Part shown: positions 15,927 through 24,157 of the stretch, in pieces
Position numbering within the stretch: position 1 is the first letter of the stretch
Layout: every line of letters starts with the position of its first letter
Assembly (NCBI GenBank): GCA_036394315.1
Contig: DASWFI010000150.1
Span: forward strand, 1-29,954
Reading direction: 5' to 3'
DNA from: DASWFI01 sp036394315
Lineage (GTDB): Bacteria; Patescibacteriota; Doudnabacteria; UBA920; O2-02-FULL-48-8
Length of the DNA: 29,954 bases
Position numbers and translations under genes: made by a program
Notes under the pieces: generated by a model
Seen by the model: only the letters and a program-made list of their open reading frames with translations
Databases searched by the model: none
Told to the model about the DNA's origin: nothing

Positions 15927-16945
15927 CGATACCGTGGTTAGCACTAACAGTAGATCAAAGACGTGCTGTGATAAATAATGTTGAAATTAACTCAGGATTT
16001 CCTGCTAAAGCCATTGAAAAGGACTGGTGGGTAACAATTGTATTAAAGGCTCTTTTCAACACCACTTATTCCGAAAATCTCCTATTTAAGGGCGGCACAT
16101 CATTGAGTAAATGTTGGCATTTGATAAATCGCTTTTCAGAAGATATCGATGTAGCAATAGATAAGGAGATCGTTGGATTCGAAGGAGAGATTAACCCCAG
16201 TTCAATTAAAAGATTGAAAAAATTATCCCTTGCGTTTACCACTACCAAGCTGAAGGATGCATTGGAAATTGAGATGCTATCATTGGGTGTACCGGCGGGG
16301 GAGTTTTCAATCGTACCAGAAGAAGCGAAGTCCTCTGAAACAGACCCTGCGAAACTAATCATACTGTATAACCCAATAATCGCGCCTGTTCTTTACATTA
16401 AAGATCAGGTCGAACTAGAAGTTACAGCTCGCTCTCTTAAAGAACCATATTCGAATATACAAATCAGTTCAATAATCGACGAGTATTCAAGCGGTTCTTC
16501 ATTCTACTTAAGCCCCTTTCAGATTCCAACTGTCAAACCCGAAAGAACCTTCTTGGAAAAGGCATTTTTGTTACATGAAGAGTTGTCAAAACCACCGGAA
16601 AAGATAAAAACTTATCGAATGTCACGGCATTTTTATGACTTACATATGATCATGGATACAGACTATGGTTCAATAGCAATTAACAGAAGCGATTTATATC
16701 AAACGATAGTTTCACATCGTTCAACATTCAATAAGATAGCTGGCATAGATTACAATTCACATCTGCCGAACACAATCGATTTCATCCCACAAGACAATCT
16801 TATTAAACCCTGGGAAGAAGACTATATAGAAATGAGAAAAATGATGGCTGGAGAGCCCCCCACTTTTTTTGTATTAATGGAGAGGATGAGAGAACTCAGA
16901 AATAGATTCAGGCAGATAGTTATAAGGCCTGGTTCCAGGACTTAG
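15923..16945 (+). CDS. abiEii: AbiEii/AbiGii-type nucleotidyltransferase toxin
   Basis: The product is 340 residues. It belongs to the DUF1814/AbiEii nucleotidyltransferase-like toxins, which in studied members modify tRNA or bind GTP to stop growth and block phage replication. GGTSLSK at 57-63 is the nucleotide-binding GS motif. SEDIDVAID has Asp74 and Asp76 as the metal-binding pair. ERTFLEKAFLLHEEL and RHFYDLHMI further on are the conserved later motifs with Lys and Asp. All key residues are present, so it is probably active. The gene is co-translated with the antitoxin through an ATGA overlap. It is followed by a 100-base gap before the mobilisation module. Confidence 0.87.
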   Translation: MTIPWLALTVDQRRAVINNVEINSGFPAKAIEKDWWVTIVLKALFNTTYSENLLFKGGTSLSKCWHLINRFSEDIDVAIDKEIVGFEGEINPSSIKRLKKLSLAFTTTKLKDALEIEMLSLGVPAGEFSIVPEEAKSSETDPAKLIILYNPIIAPVLYIKDQVELEVTARSLKEPYSNIQISSIIDEYSSGSSFYLSPFQIPTVKPERTFLEKAFLLHEELSKPPEKIKTYRMSRHFYDLHMIMDTDYGSIAINRSDLYQTIVSHRSTFNKIAGIDYNSHLPNTIDFIPQDNLIKPWEEDYIEMRKMMAGEPPTFFVLMERMRELRNRFRQIVIRPGSRT

Positions 16946-17045
16946 CCGAACATATTTTTATTTACAATTTGTTAATATCCCCTAATGGCCTTGGAATCCG
17001 CTCTTTTTTTTCCTATATTCATTAGGAACCATAAAAAACAGAGCG

Positions 17046-17768
17046 ATGAAAGATAAAGTGAAGCATTGGCGGTCCTTTATGACATTTGACCTGCCGCTGG
17101 AAAGCAGCTACATAAGTACGGTTTTCGCTGCCACACATGCCCAACACCAGATAGAAATTCCACAATGGAGTACGAACGCCACCCGGCAAAAGATGATTGC
17201 CCAGTATTGGTTTAGTAACGTATTTCAACATTTTTTATGGATGTTACTCTTTCCGGTACTGCTAACAAGCTTGCTATACCGGAATTTCTCCCCTGGTTAT
17301 CTTGTGGTCATTCTCCTGGCCGGAATATTCAGCTTCCTGGTTTTGCTGTTATTTAATTACTGGCCTGGTTTCAGTTCTCACTTCCTGCCCAAGTTGGAAA
17401 CGGCTAAGGAATCCTACGAGCGGAAACAATTGGAGCACCTGGAGAAATGCCGGCAGCTCCAATTATCCAATCTGGCCCTTGCCCTGGTAATTTATGTTTT
17501 TGATAAAACCAGCAGTATCAATTCTTTACAACCTTCTGAACAATACGCCGGGTTATTGGTGAAATTATACGGCGTTGACCGGGGCAGTTTAAAGGGGAAC
17601 CTGGAATTGATTATGGGTCATTCCAGCCAGCGCAAAAATTGGACGGACCGGAAACGGACGGAAATTGAAAATCGGTTCGGCGAAGCTTACCAGTTTTTTG
17701 AGGAACTTCATTTTCCGGCAGGAGTGCAGTTATTAAAAGACCTGGAGGCAAAAATACTCAGGAAATAA
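17046..17768 (+). CDS. Two-helix membrane protein of the mobilisation module, unknown function
   Basis: The product is 240 residues. Membrane helices lie at about 58-78 and 83-105 (FLWMLLFPVLLTSLLY; LVVILLAGIFSFLVLLLF). A cytoplasmic helical domain follows (KLETAKESYERKQLEHLEKCRQ..., then YAGLLVKLYGVDRGSLKGN and RKNWTDRKRTEIENRFGEAYQFFEEL). I do not recognise a family. A strong terminator follows at 17794, so it is its own transcription unit, or the end of one, next to the mobilisation genes. A role in transfer or element maintenance is inference from position only. Confidence 0.55.
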   Translation: MKDKVKHWRSFMTFDLPLESSYISTVFAATHAQHQIEIPQWSTNATRQKMIAQYWFSNVFQHFLWMLLFPVLLTSLLYRNFSPGYLVVILLAGIFSFLVLLLFNYWPGFSSHFLPKLETAKESYERKQLEHLEKCRQLQLSNLALALVIYVFDKTSSINSLQPSEQYAGLLVKLYGVDRGSLKGNLELIMGHSSQRKNWTDRKRTEIENRFGEAYQFFEELHFPAGVQLLKDLEAKILRK

Positions 17769-17793
17769 ACCAATCCTGACCATAATTTACTAG

Positions 17794-17821
17794 AGCCATT
17801 GTTTACCTCAATGGCTTTTTT
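17794..17821 (+). terminator. Rho-independent terminator
   Basis: AGCCATTG (17794-17801) pairs perfectly with CAATGGCT (17809-17816) across a 7-base loop. A run of six Ts follows (17816-17821). It lies 26 bases after the stop of the two-helix membrane protein. Confidence 0.85.
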
Positions 17822-17890
17822 CATGCCCCAGAATAGGCCATCTTAGCCCACGACCTCAATAGTTATTATCCTTCCGCGATGGTTCGAGAA

Positions 17891-17904
17891 GGGAGAATAC
17901 TCCC
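17891..17904. other. Small GGGAG/CTCCC hairpin before the HTH gene
   Basis: GGGAG (17891-17895) and CTCCC (17900-17904) flank AATA, about 110 bases before the HTH gene start. It is a possible operator for the HTH protein, but no second copy was seen. Confidence 0.25.
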
Positions 17905-18012
17905 CTACCCCACCATTTTCTCCATTTTTCCTGCTACAAGGTCAGATTAAGTATAGTTAGCTTCTTTTCGGCTGCCTGAAACGGTATGTTGCAGGTATAA
18001 AAACGAAAAGCG

Positions 18013-18348
18013 ATGAAAGAATCAGTTAGCAATGGTAACCCGGTTACCCCGATGCTGTTCCCGTACGAACCGGAACAGTTCTGGCAATCCATCCGGCAGA
18101 TCATCCAGGAGGAAGTCAGCCAGGTCGACAAACAAAGGCCGGTATCCCCGACCTATGAAACACCCGGCCTGACCTATAAACCTCTGTATAAGATTGCCGA
18201 GGTATGCGCCCTGTTCCATGTCACAAAACCCACCATCTACGATTGGGTCCGGCATGGGAAGCTAAAACCCTTCAAGGTCCGGTCCAGGGTCTATTTTCTT
18301 TGGCAGGACATTCAGCAGCTATTGCCGCCAGTTTCAAAACCAGGGTGA
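18013..18348 (+). CDS. Helix-turn-helix protein, excisionase/MerR-like (HTH_17 type)
   Basis: The product is 111 residues. The C-terminal half (YKIAEVCALFHVTKPTIYDWVRHGKLKPFKVRSRVYF) is a clear winged-helix excisionase-type DNA-binding domain. The N-terminal 60 residues look like a partner-interaction helix (EQFWQSIRQIIQEEVSQV). Proteins of this shape are typical of Bacteroidota conjugative and mobilisable elements, where they act as excision or transfer regulators. It stands upstream of MobC and the relaxase and downstream of a terminator. Confidence 0.8.
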   Translation: MKESVSNGNPVTPMLFPYEPEQFWQSIRQIIQEEVSQVDKQRPVSPTYETPGLTYKPLYKIAEVCALFHVTKPTIYDWVRHGKLKPFKVRSRVYFLWQDIQQLLPPVSKPG

Positions 18349-18470
18349 CCGACATTTCTTTTCCCCAGCATTTTATGAAAAAAGGCGTAAGCCTGCCATT
18401 TATGATCCTAAGTCCCATAAAACCAACGAACAACAATCCCATTTATTTAATATTCTAAAAAGGAGGCGTT

Positions 18471-18779
18471 ATGGCAGAGTTTAAAAGGAGGATCCTGTTT
18501 TTAAGCAGTGGCAAGCAGATCAAATTATTTGGCAATCGCATAGCTATTGGCAAGTCATTAGAAATCGGAGAAGGCTATGCTCCGAATATTTTTTCCTGCA
18601 TCGAGGAACAACCGGAGAGTAAAACCCCGGCGAATGTATCCAATCCGCATAAGTTGAACCCGGACGAACTGATGGAATTAGCCGATTATAATATCCAATT
18701 ATGGATGGACTTAAAGACCAATATCCGCAAGCACGGATTGAGCAGTCCGAAGATTTTTACGCAAGATCCTGGACGATAA
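18471..18779 (+). CDS. Small hypothetical protein of the mobilisation module
   Basis: The product is 102 residues with no recognised domain. The first 30 residues look beta-rich (RRILFLSSGKQIKLFGNRIAIG) and the rest helical with many charged residues. The start is well supported: AGGAGG at 18461-18466 lies 4 bases before the ATG, an unusually strong Shine-Dalgarno site for this phylum. It precedes the probable oriT and may be a relaxosome accessory, which is inference from position. Confidence 0.6.
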   Translation: MAEFKRRILFLSSGKQIKLFGNRIAIGKSLEIGEGYAPNIFSCIEEQPESKTPANVSNPHKLNPDELMELADYNIQLWMDLKTNIRKHGLSSPKIFTQDPGR

Positions 18780-18899
18780 AACCGGTATTTGCAGAGAAGA
18801 GAAGTCATAGATACATTCCGAAAATTAAAGAAGAGGTATTTACAAGAAAAGGTGACCCGTAGGGGGTTTCCAGTCGTAAGAGGCTTCGAAGTTTTTAGG

Positions 18900-18991
18900 G
18901 CGAGCGGTGTTGTTGTCGGACGAAAAGTCCTCCAACAACGCTCGCTTTTTGCTCCCGTTGGTCGCAAAAAGGGGCCGGCCTTTGGGCCGGC
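18900..18991. other. Probable oriT: three successive inverted repeats upstream of mobC
   Basis: The first structure pairs GCGAGCG (18900-18906) with CGCTCGC (18939-18945), then TTGTTG with CAACAA and GGAC with GTCC around a GAAAA loop. It is followed by five Ts, so it could also terminate transcription. The second pairs TTTTTGC (18946-18952) with GCAAAAA (18964-18970). The third pairs GCCGGCC (18974-18980) with GGCCGGC (18985-18991). oriT sites usually lie just upstream of relaxosome genes and contain such repeats. No nick site was identified. Confidence 0.45.
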
Positions 18992-19017
18992 AGAAAAACA
19001 GTCTAAAAAAGTGAAAT

Positions 19018-19377
19018 ATGGAAACAGTGCGAATGAAAAAAAAGAAAGGGGGAAGACCCCCGAAAAAACTCAAAAGAGAGCTACGAGTTACCGTCCGGTT
19101 TAGCGAGTTGGAACATTATATTCTTCAGCAGAAAGCTGGCAAAGCAGGGATGAATATTTCAGAATTTATCCGACCGGCCGCTATTTACGGCAAGGTAATA
19201 GCCCGGCAAACGGAGGAAGAAAGGCATTCTACCCGGCAGTTGGTGGGTATGGCGAATAACCTTAACCAAATGACAAAGCTCGCTAATACGGAAGGGATTG
19301 CCAGCATTCGCCTTCTGTCAGAAAGCTGCCTGCAGCAAGTTCATGGCCTTTTAAATAAGCTACAGCATGGTGAGTAA
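19018..19377 (+). CDS. mobC: MobC-like relaxosome accessory protein
   Basis: The product is 119 residues. A very basic N-terminus (KKKKGGRPPKKLKRE) leads into a ribbon-helix-helix-like unit (RVTVRFSELEHYILQQKAGKAGMNISEFIR). The C-terminal helix has LVGMANNLNQMTKLAN, close to the family's GxNLNQxxxxAN motif. MobC proteins bind oriT and help the relaxase open the DNA. The gene overlaps the relaxase by 11 bases (19367-19377) and lies just after the probable oriT. Confidence 0.85.
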   Translation: METVRMKKKKGGRPPKKLKRELRVTVRFSELEHYILQQKAGKAGMNISEFIRPAAIYGKVIARQTEEERHSTRQLVGMANNLNQMTKLANTEGIASIRLLSESCLQQVHGLLNKLQHGE

Positions 19378-20317
19378 TGTATTTCCCGGCCATTCTTTTT
19401 ACCACGCTGGCCGTTATGTTTCCAAGAAACCGGGAGCGGAGGTGCTGGATTACCTGGATGTAAGGGGATATGACTACAAACTGATGGCCGAGGATTTTAT
19501 CGCACAAAGTGAGCATCGTCCTTCCAAACAAAAGGCTTGTTTTCATGCGGCCCTGAGTTTCTATCCTGGAGAAAAACCCAGTGATGAAACCATGATACAG
19601 ATCGCCCGCGAATACCTGGAGGAACTGGGTATCGTCAATACGCAATACGCCATCGTAAAACATACCGACAGGGCGCATTTGCACCTGCATATCCTGGCTA
19701 ATATGGTAGACAACGACGGCAAGCCAATCAAAGACGGCTGGATCGGTCTGCGAGGAAAAAAGGTCGCCCAAAGGTTAACCCGGAAGTACGACCTTATCCC
19801 GGCAGAAGGCAAGCACCTGGACAAAACCCACCTGGAAGCACTCAGCCAGTCAGAGGTCAACCGGTACAAGATTTATCAGGCCATCATAGACAGTTTACCA
19901 CATTGCCAAAGCCTGCCCGACCTGGAAAAGCGATTGATCGCGCAAGGTATCCATACCCAATACAAGTATAAAGGACAAACCCAGGAACTTCAAGGAATCA
20001 GCTTCAGGATCGGGAAGGATCGTTTCAAGGGTAGCCAAATCGACCGGAAATTCTCCCTGGGCAGCTTGCAAAAGACACTTGCTTCCCAACGGCAAAGCCA
20101 GGAAACTAAACCGGCGCTTTCTTTGGAGGCCCGGAAGAAAGCCATCCTCATCCGGGGTAACTCCCAGAAACCAGCCGCACCCGCTCCCCAAAATAACCAG
20201 TGGGTATCTCCCATATTGGGGGCTTTATTAATGCATATTGAAACAGAGGGCGGAGTACCCTACGAGCTGACAGGCACATACAAGAAGAAGAAAAAGAAGA
20301 AGGGTTTAGGGCGGTAA
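19367..20317 (+). CDS. mobA: MobA/VirD2-family relaxase (mobilisation nuclease)
   Basis: The product is 316 residues. Motif III is clear: HTDRAHLHLH at 99-108, the three-His metal site of relaxases. Tyr residues near the N-terminus (YHAGRYVSK, about 12-20, and LDYLDVRGYDY, about 28-37) include the probable nicking Tyr. The middle region (SEVNRYKIYQAIIDSLPHCQSLPDLEKRLIAQGI) is the usual helical extension, and the protein ends in a poly-Lys tail. It lacks the long C-terminal region of plasmid primase-type relaxases, so it looks like a minimal relaxase of a mobilisable element that needs a helper conjugation system. The stop codon lies inside a hairpin at 20311-20327. Confidence 0.88.
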   Translation: MVSNVFPGHSFYHAGRYVSKKPGAEVLDYLDVRGYDYKLMAEDFIAQSEHRPSKQKACFHAALSFYPGEKPSDETMIQIAREYLEELGIVNTQYAIVKHTDRAHLHLHILANMVDNDGKPIKDGWIGLRGKKVAQRLTRKYDLIPAEGKHLDKTHLEALSQSEVNRYKIYQAIIDSLPHCQSLPDLEKRLIAQGIHTQYKYKGQTQELQGISFRIGKDRFKGSQIDRKFSLGSLQKTLASQRQSQETKPALSLEARKKAILIRGNSQKPAAPAPQNNQWVSPILGALLMHIETEGGVPYELTGTYKKKKKKKGLGR

Positions 20318-20356
20318 TATTTACCGCATAGATTCGGGTCGCAGTGCGACCCGAAT
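20311..20356. repeat. Two perfect palindromes at the end of the relaxase gene
   Basis: GCGGTAA (20311-20317) pairs with TTACCGC (20321-20327) around TAT, and the relaxase stop codon TAA is part of the left arm. Five bases later ATTCGGGTCGCA (20332-20343) pairs perfectly with TGCGACCCGAAT (20345-20356) around a single G. No T run follows. They could be a structured 3' end or a protein-binding site for transfer or replication. Confidence 0.6.
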
Positions 20357-20435
20357 TGAAAGGCGCGGGGTCCAGTATAAGCAGCCGCAGCCGGGCGGCG
20401 GGAGAATATAGCCGGGCTCCTGTACCGGCTTTGGC

Positions 20436-20549
20436 GCTTCTCGGCGATACATCATTGCCGGGCTTCTCCCGGGGATCAACTATTTAGAACCATTCAGCAG
20501 AGGATCATTATTCATCCATGAACGGGGCAATGATGTATCCCCGAGAAGC
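20436..20549. repeat. 24-bp inverted repeat, arms 66 bases apart
   Basis: Bases 20436-20459 (GCTTCTCGGCGATACATCAT then TGCC) pair with 20526-20549 at 23 of 24 positions; the one mismatch is at 20445. A shortened relative, GCTTCTCCCGGGGATCA, lies inside at 20462-20478. It follows the relaxase and its palindromes. It is a possible recombination or attachment site, a MITE-like element, or a replication signal. No transposase is nearby. Confidence 0.6.
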
Positions 20550-20635
20550 TCGATTTCCCCATTCTCCTACTTCTCCTGGCTCTTTCTATCGGCAAATATT
20601 ATTATAATTTTGTGGCGGGATTTCATTTTATCAAT

Positions 20636-20801
20636 CTAGTAGACTGCCTCCACCGGCTCCACCAAAAGTTTATACTCAAATAGCATGTTGGCACGGTACA
20701 GGGTGAATCCTCTGCCGTTTGCTGGCTGGAAAGCGCTGCATACAATAGTTGGCCACCGGCAGTTTAGGGTCAATAAATGACAGAAATTGCGTATTTTCCA
20801 T
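20636..20801 (-). pseudogene. Possible frameshifted small ORF between relaxase and downstream gene
   Basis: On the minus strand an ATG at 20801 starts MENTQFLSFIDPKLPVANY and runs about 41 codons. A second frame then gives RGFTLYRANMLFEYKLL and a stop at 20636. Joining them needs one frameshift. It may be decayed or chance coding. Apart from this and the palindromes above, I see nothing else in 20318-20820. Confidence 0.2.
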
Positions 20802-20820
20802 TTCACAAAACTGACTGCCT

Positions 20821-21978
20821 TTGCCAGAGAAATTATACCCCCTTCTTTCTTCCGTCTTTGGATGGGATATGGTCTATCAATTTATTGAACAGGACATGCA
20901 GCTATCACCTACTTTAAAGCAGGACTGGAAGCAGGCCGTGGGCTTTTTGAAAGCCGAATTGGGCAAAGGCTTTTTTAATAATTGTGGGCGGAATCATCCC
21001 GTTTTGTCGATGCTCCGGGGTGTAGGGGAAGGACAGGTCGTGGACTTGGTTAAACTCGTCGAATTATTGCGGCAACTAAAAATTACCGACACCAATTATC
21101 CTGTGTTAATAAGCAAGATAACCTCAAAAAGAGCTACCAACGAGGGTTTTCCTTTCCTGGAAATTGCGCGCCGACATATTCTCCAAGGCTTTTCAGTCTA
21201 TTTTCTGGAAGAAGTGCAGGGGCAAAAAAATCCAGACATCCGCCTACGCCATGAACCGACCGGTGAACTGGTATTCGTAGAGCTTTCCAAATTAAATGAA
21301 AGTGAGAAAAGAAGCTTGGCCTGGGAGCAATATCGGCGCCTTAGAAATGTCATGACCTTTTATGGCTATGACTATCCTTGTGCCGGCCAATTGCACCAGT
21401 ACATTGCAGATCGGGCTGTAGAAAATATGGTTATCGAAACAATAAAAAAGCTGAAGGATGAAGTCTATGAAAATAAGCACATCGCCAGTTATAGCGATGA
21501 GTATCTGTCCATAGCATTTGCTGACGCTGGCTCAATTCAAGCATTGGACCAGTGGTGCGCACAGCACAAGGTGCAACGGAGATTCCAGGGCTTACCCGTT
21601 GAATTTAAAGATACCTATCGTCTTGTCGGCAGAGGTCGCATTAAAGACGAGGCAATACAAATACACCCTGATCAATGCGGTCTGCTCTATTTCCCAATAC
21701 AGTTTTTGTACTTTATGGATTTAAGCAACGATTTACCGGCAGCTATTGATTCCTTCACTTCAGCACTACTGCCATTTACGCATATTATCGGGCTAGTATT
21801 ATATACCGAAATCATCGGTGCCAACCAGACACCATTCTTGCTGGAGGACGGTCATCTCCTTTCCTTAACGGCGAACGAATCCGGTATACAGCGCTACACC
21901 TTATTTGTCCAGAACTCTAATTTTAAAGGCTCCTTGTCGTCAGCGGCAATGGCAGACCTTAAAAAGGCGATGGTTTAA
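20821..21978 (+). CDS. Unrecognised protein with a weak PD-(D/E)xK nuclease-like signature
   Basis: The longest frame starts with TTG at 20821 and gives 385 residues; a stop at 20812-20814 blocks any earlier start. The first in-frame ATG is at 20869, so the true start is uncertain or the 5' end is lost. The middle region reads EGFPFLEIARRHILQGFSVYFLEEVQGQKNPDIRLRHEP in outline, with Glu114, Asp139 in NPDIRL, then VFVELSK with Glu154 and Lys157. This order (helix Glu, PD, E-x-x-K) is similar to restriction-endonuclease-fold nucleases, though the Lys is one residue later than usual. It lies between the mobilisation module and the helicase operon with about 630 bases before the latter. It may be cargo of the element. 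No function is assigned. Confidence 0.5.
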   Translation: MPEKLYPLLSSVFGWDMVYQFIEQDMQLSPTLKQDWKQAVGFLKAELGKGFFNNCGRNHPVLSMLRGVGEGQVVDLVKLVELLRQLKITDTNYPVLISKITSKRATNEGFPFLEIARRHILQGFSVYFLEEVQGQKNPDIRLRHEPTGELVFVELSKLNESEKRSLAWEQYRRLRNVMTFYGYDYPCAGQLHQYIADRAVENMVIETIKKLKDEVYENKHIASYSDEYLSIAFADAGSIQALDQWCAQHKVQRRFQGLPVEFKDTYRLVGRGRIKDEAIQIHPDQCGLLYFPIQFLYFMDLSNDLPAAIDSFTSALLPFTHIIGLVLYTEIIGANQTPFLLEDGHLLSLTANESGIQRYTLFVQNSNFKGSLSSAAMADLKKAMV

Positions 21979-22609
21979 TAACCAGTGGTTACGCCGATAG
22001 AAGAGCCGACCATCGTTCGTTATCGGTGGCCAGCCCTGCTAGCTACCTTATACCGTACATATTTTTGTCCCCGATAGGTGAAAAACACCCATTTTCATTT
22101 TAATCAGAAAGGGTGTTTTAACGGGTTGACAATTGCAGACAGGCTTTGTACATTTATATAGTCTTACCTGAGGAAAGTACCCTTCCCAAGGTGGATTGAT
22201 ATTCTAATGCAGGGGAAAAGGCACCCGTTTGCCCTCCCCGAAATATATTCGGAGTCACGTATCAAAGATCTTTGGGGTCGCGATTTCAATCGTTCTGACA
22301 ACCTTGCTATGACTATTTTCCCATAGTTCAATACTCATTACACCTGTCGCTTGAAATGGTTATAAAGAATTTCAAGGCCACGCAGTATCAGCCAATGGTA
22401 GCGGTTGCAAGCCTTTTTTAACTCCATGAATATTAGCGGATAATGGAAAATAGCTTATATTTAAATCATTTTCGGACCTTTTTAGCCCTAAACAATTAAA
22501 TACGTAATGATTGAATTTCTTTGGACTAACAGGGTTTGTTGAGCTAGATTAAATTGACGAGACGTTCCCTGTCCTTGTAATTTGAGCAATCTCTGCTGCG
22601 CCATAACAT
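21979..22609. other. 630-base intergenic region before the helicase operon
   Basis: No gene was recognised. It holds the second copy of the hairpin-promoter module (22078-22156) and a weaker GGGG/GGCA-TGCC/CCCC inverted repeat at about 22213-22240. The remaining 370 bases up to the first gene of the operon look non-coding or decayed. Such a long leader after the promoter-like box is odd and could hide a small RNA or a lost gene. Confidence 0.45.
22078..22156 (+). promoter_or_regulatory. Inverted repeat plus promoter-like box (module copy 2)
   Basis: AACACCC (22084-22090) pairs with GGGTGTT (22111-22117). AAAGGGTGTTTTAACGG at 22108-22124 is identical to the copy at 7470-7486. TTGAC follows at 22125-22129, and TACATTTA, close to TAnnTTTG, lies 25 bases after the shared block; the first copy has 24. 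The shared geometry suggests a common regulator or an interspersed promoter element. Confidence 0.5.
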
Positions 22610-24157
22610 ATGAACTATAGCGATTTCAATACTAGAGCCCTTGTATTTTATACACAGAGGGCAACAACAAAATTCTGCTCTTTTTCTCTTGACCAGACAG
22701 AATTTGCGTCTTTAATCGGTTCCCAACACCCCAGCAACTTCGAGCTCTTAAAGGATGACTGGACGGTGCTGACCAAGGGGAACAGTGCTATACCACAATA
22801 TTTTGGATTGATTGCCCTGCAGTGCTTTGCGGCAACCCAGATGGAAGAAGCCAATAACGTTACTGAACGTGCTTATATCTATCGGTTGCAAGCTTTAATG
22901 GGGCCGAACGTTGACTTCCAGCGATTGTTTAAAATGCCCGTTGGCGAGGATATTGTCCAGGAGAAAATCTGGTATGATGCTAAGCAATTCCTGTCAGAGC
23001 GGTTTGGGATGGAGCTGGAGATACCGGCACGTAAACAAGGTAATGGTCGCTACGTACAATATCCGCTGTCTCAACTGCTGCTAAAAACAGAGGACTTGAA
23101 AGACTTTACCGTTTTTTTTGCGGAACATTTTATAGCCGGGGAAAATATCCCCTTTGTTTTTTTTTATGACTCATTGAAAGAATGGATTCCAAGAACCATT
23201 TCGGAACGCGCGGAGCAGCTTTTGAGTGACCCCCTAAAACGTGAACGGTGCTATGAACAACTGTTCAATTTCTTTCAGTCGTGGTCGGGCGAAGTAGTGC
23301 AAAGGCGATGTTTGCCCAGTCAAAAAGCGCCTAAGCTCCCCAAAGTGATCAACTATGAAGCCAGTAGGCTGGTTCTATTGATGACTGAAAGCCAACCAGC
23401 ATTTTACTCCAAACGAGCATTGGTCCCTTCACATAAACTTTTTACGCTCTCGGATTGCCACTATTTCTACAACGGAATAATGCTTTTTAACCCTATTCCG
23501 GATTATGAAGAAGAATATGAATACTCCAGGTTTTTGTGTCTTCATACAACGGCTTATCTGCTGGTTGACCGCAGGTTAAAACCCAGAGAATATCACTATT
23601 TAGAGCTGCACTCCTTGGCTAAATTCCCCATTGCACTCAATCAAACATTGTTTCGCTATCACATTTCCGCATTTATTAAATCACATCCGCTGGCGGCTTA
23701 TTGTTATAGTATAAATCCAGTATCGTTAATCGGTGGTATTAAACTGAGTCGGGGCAATTTATTCCTAGCAGGGTTTGGTCCGCAGATTAACTATTGCGAA
23801 AAATTTACCGTTTTATTTGAAAGCAGGCCAGTGAATTACGATCCACACACAGCACTCCCAGGAGATTATAAGGTGCGTACGGCCAATTATCGTGACCATT
23901 GTTTTTCTCTTGTTTCAACAGACGCCTACACAGACGAGGCCTCCCTTTCACTCGGATGGGATTTTAGTAAAATGACCATAAGCGATAATCCAAAACTAGA
24001 AGGATGCAGGTTGTATCCATTACAGGAGCCTACACAACATCCTGTAAGGGCTTGGATAAACGCCAATCTAGGAAGGAAAGTTACTGCCTCAGACATGGCC
24101 CAAAATTTCACTTTAGCAACTCTGACCTATGCATATAAAAAGACAGCCCAACGTTAA
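22610..24157 (+). CDS. Unrecognised 515-residue protein, first gene of the helicase operon
   Basis: It is a large soluble protein without signal peptide or membrane helix. The N-terminal part (about 10-150) is helical and includes IPQYFGLIALQCFAATQMEE and RKQGNGRYVQYPLSQLLL (about 140-157), the most distinctive segments. The rest alternates strands and helices, with WSGEVVQRR, LSDCHYFYNGIMLFNP and RTANYRDHCFSLVSTD among aromatic-rich stretches. No nucleotide-binding or nuclease motif was seen. The start at 22610 has no strong Shine-Dalgarno site. Three further genes follow on the same strand with 13-base or ATGA spacing, so it is surely part of the helicase system, perhaps a recognition or adaptor subunit. 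Confidence 0.65.
   Translation: MNYSDFNTRALVFYTQRATTKFCSFSLDQTEFASLIGSQHPSNFELLKDDWTVLTKGNSAIPQYFGLIALQCFAATQMEEANNVTERAYIYRLQALMGPNVDFQRLFKMPVGEDIVQEKIWYDAKQFLSERFGMELEIPARKQGNGRYVQYPLSQLLLKTEDLKDFTVFFAEHFIAGENIPFVFFYDSLKEWIPRTISERAEQLLSDPLKRERCYEQLFNFFQSWSGEVVQRRCLPSQKAPKLPKVINYEASRLVLLMTESQPAFYSKRALVPSHKLFTLSDCHYFYNGIMLFNPIPDYEEEYEYSRFLCLHTTAYLLVDRRLKPREYHYLELHSLAKFPIALNQTLFRYHISAFIKSHPLAAYCYSINPVSLIGGIKLSRGNLFLAGFGPQINYCEKFTVLFESRPVNYDPHTALPGDYKVRTANYRDHCFSLVSTDAYTDEASLSLGWDFSKMTISDNPKLEGCRLYPLQEPTQHPVRAWINANLGRKVTASDMAQNFTLATLTYAYKKTAQR

Noticed and set aside
18789..19103. 104-codon open frame starting MQRREVIDTFRKLKKRY
   Set aside because: It runs through the three inverted repeats and into mobC. 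The composition is Lys/Arg-biased low complexity, and mobC in another frame has clear family motifs.
19283..19771. 162-codon minus-strand frame
   Set aside because: It is opposite the relaxase active-site coding and has no family features.
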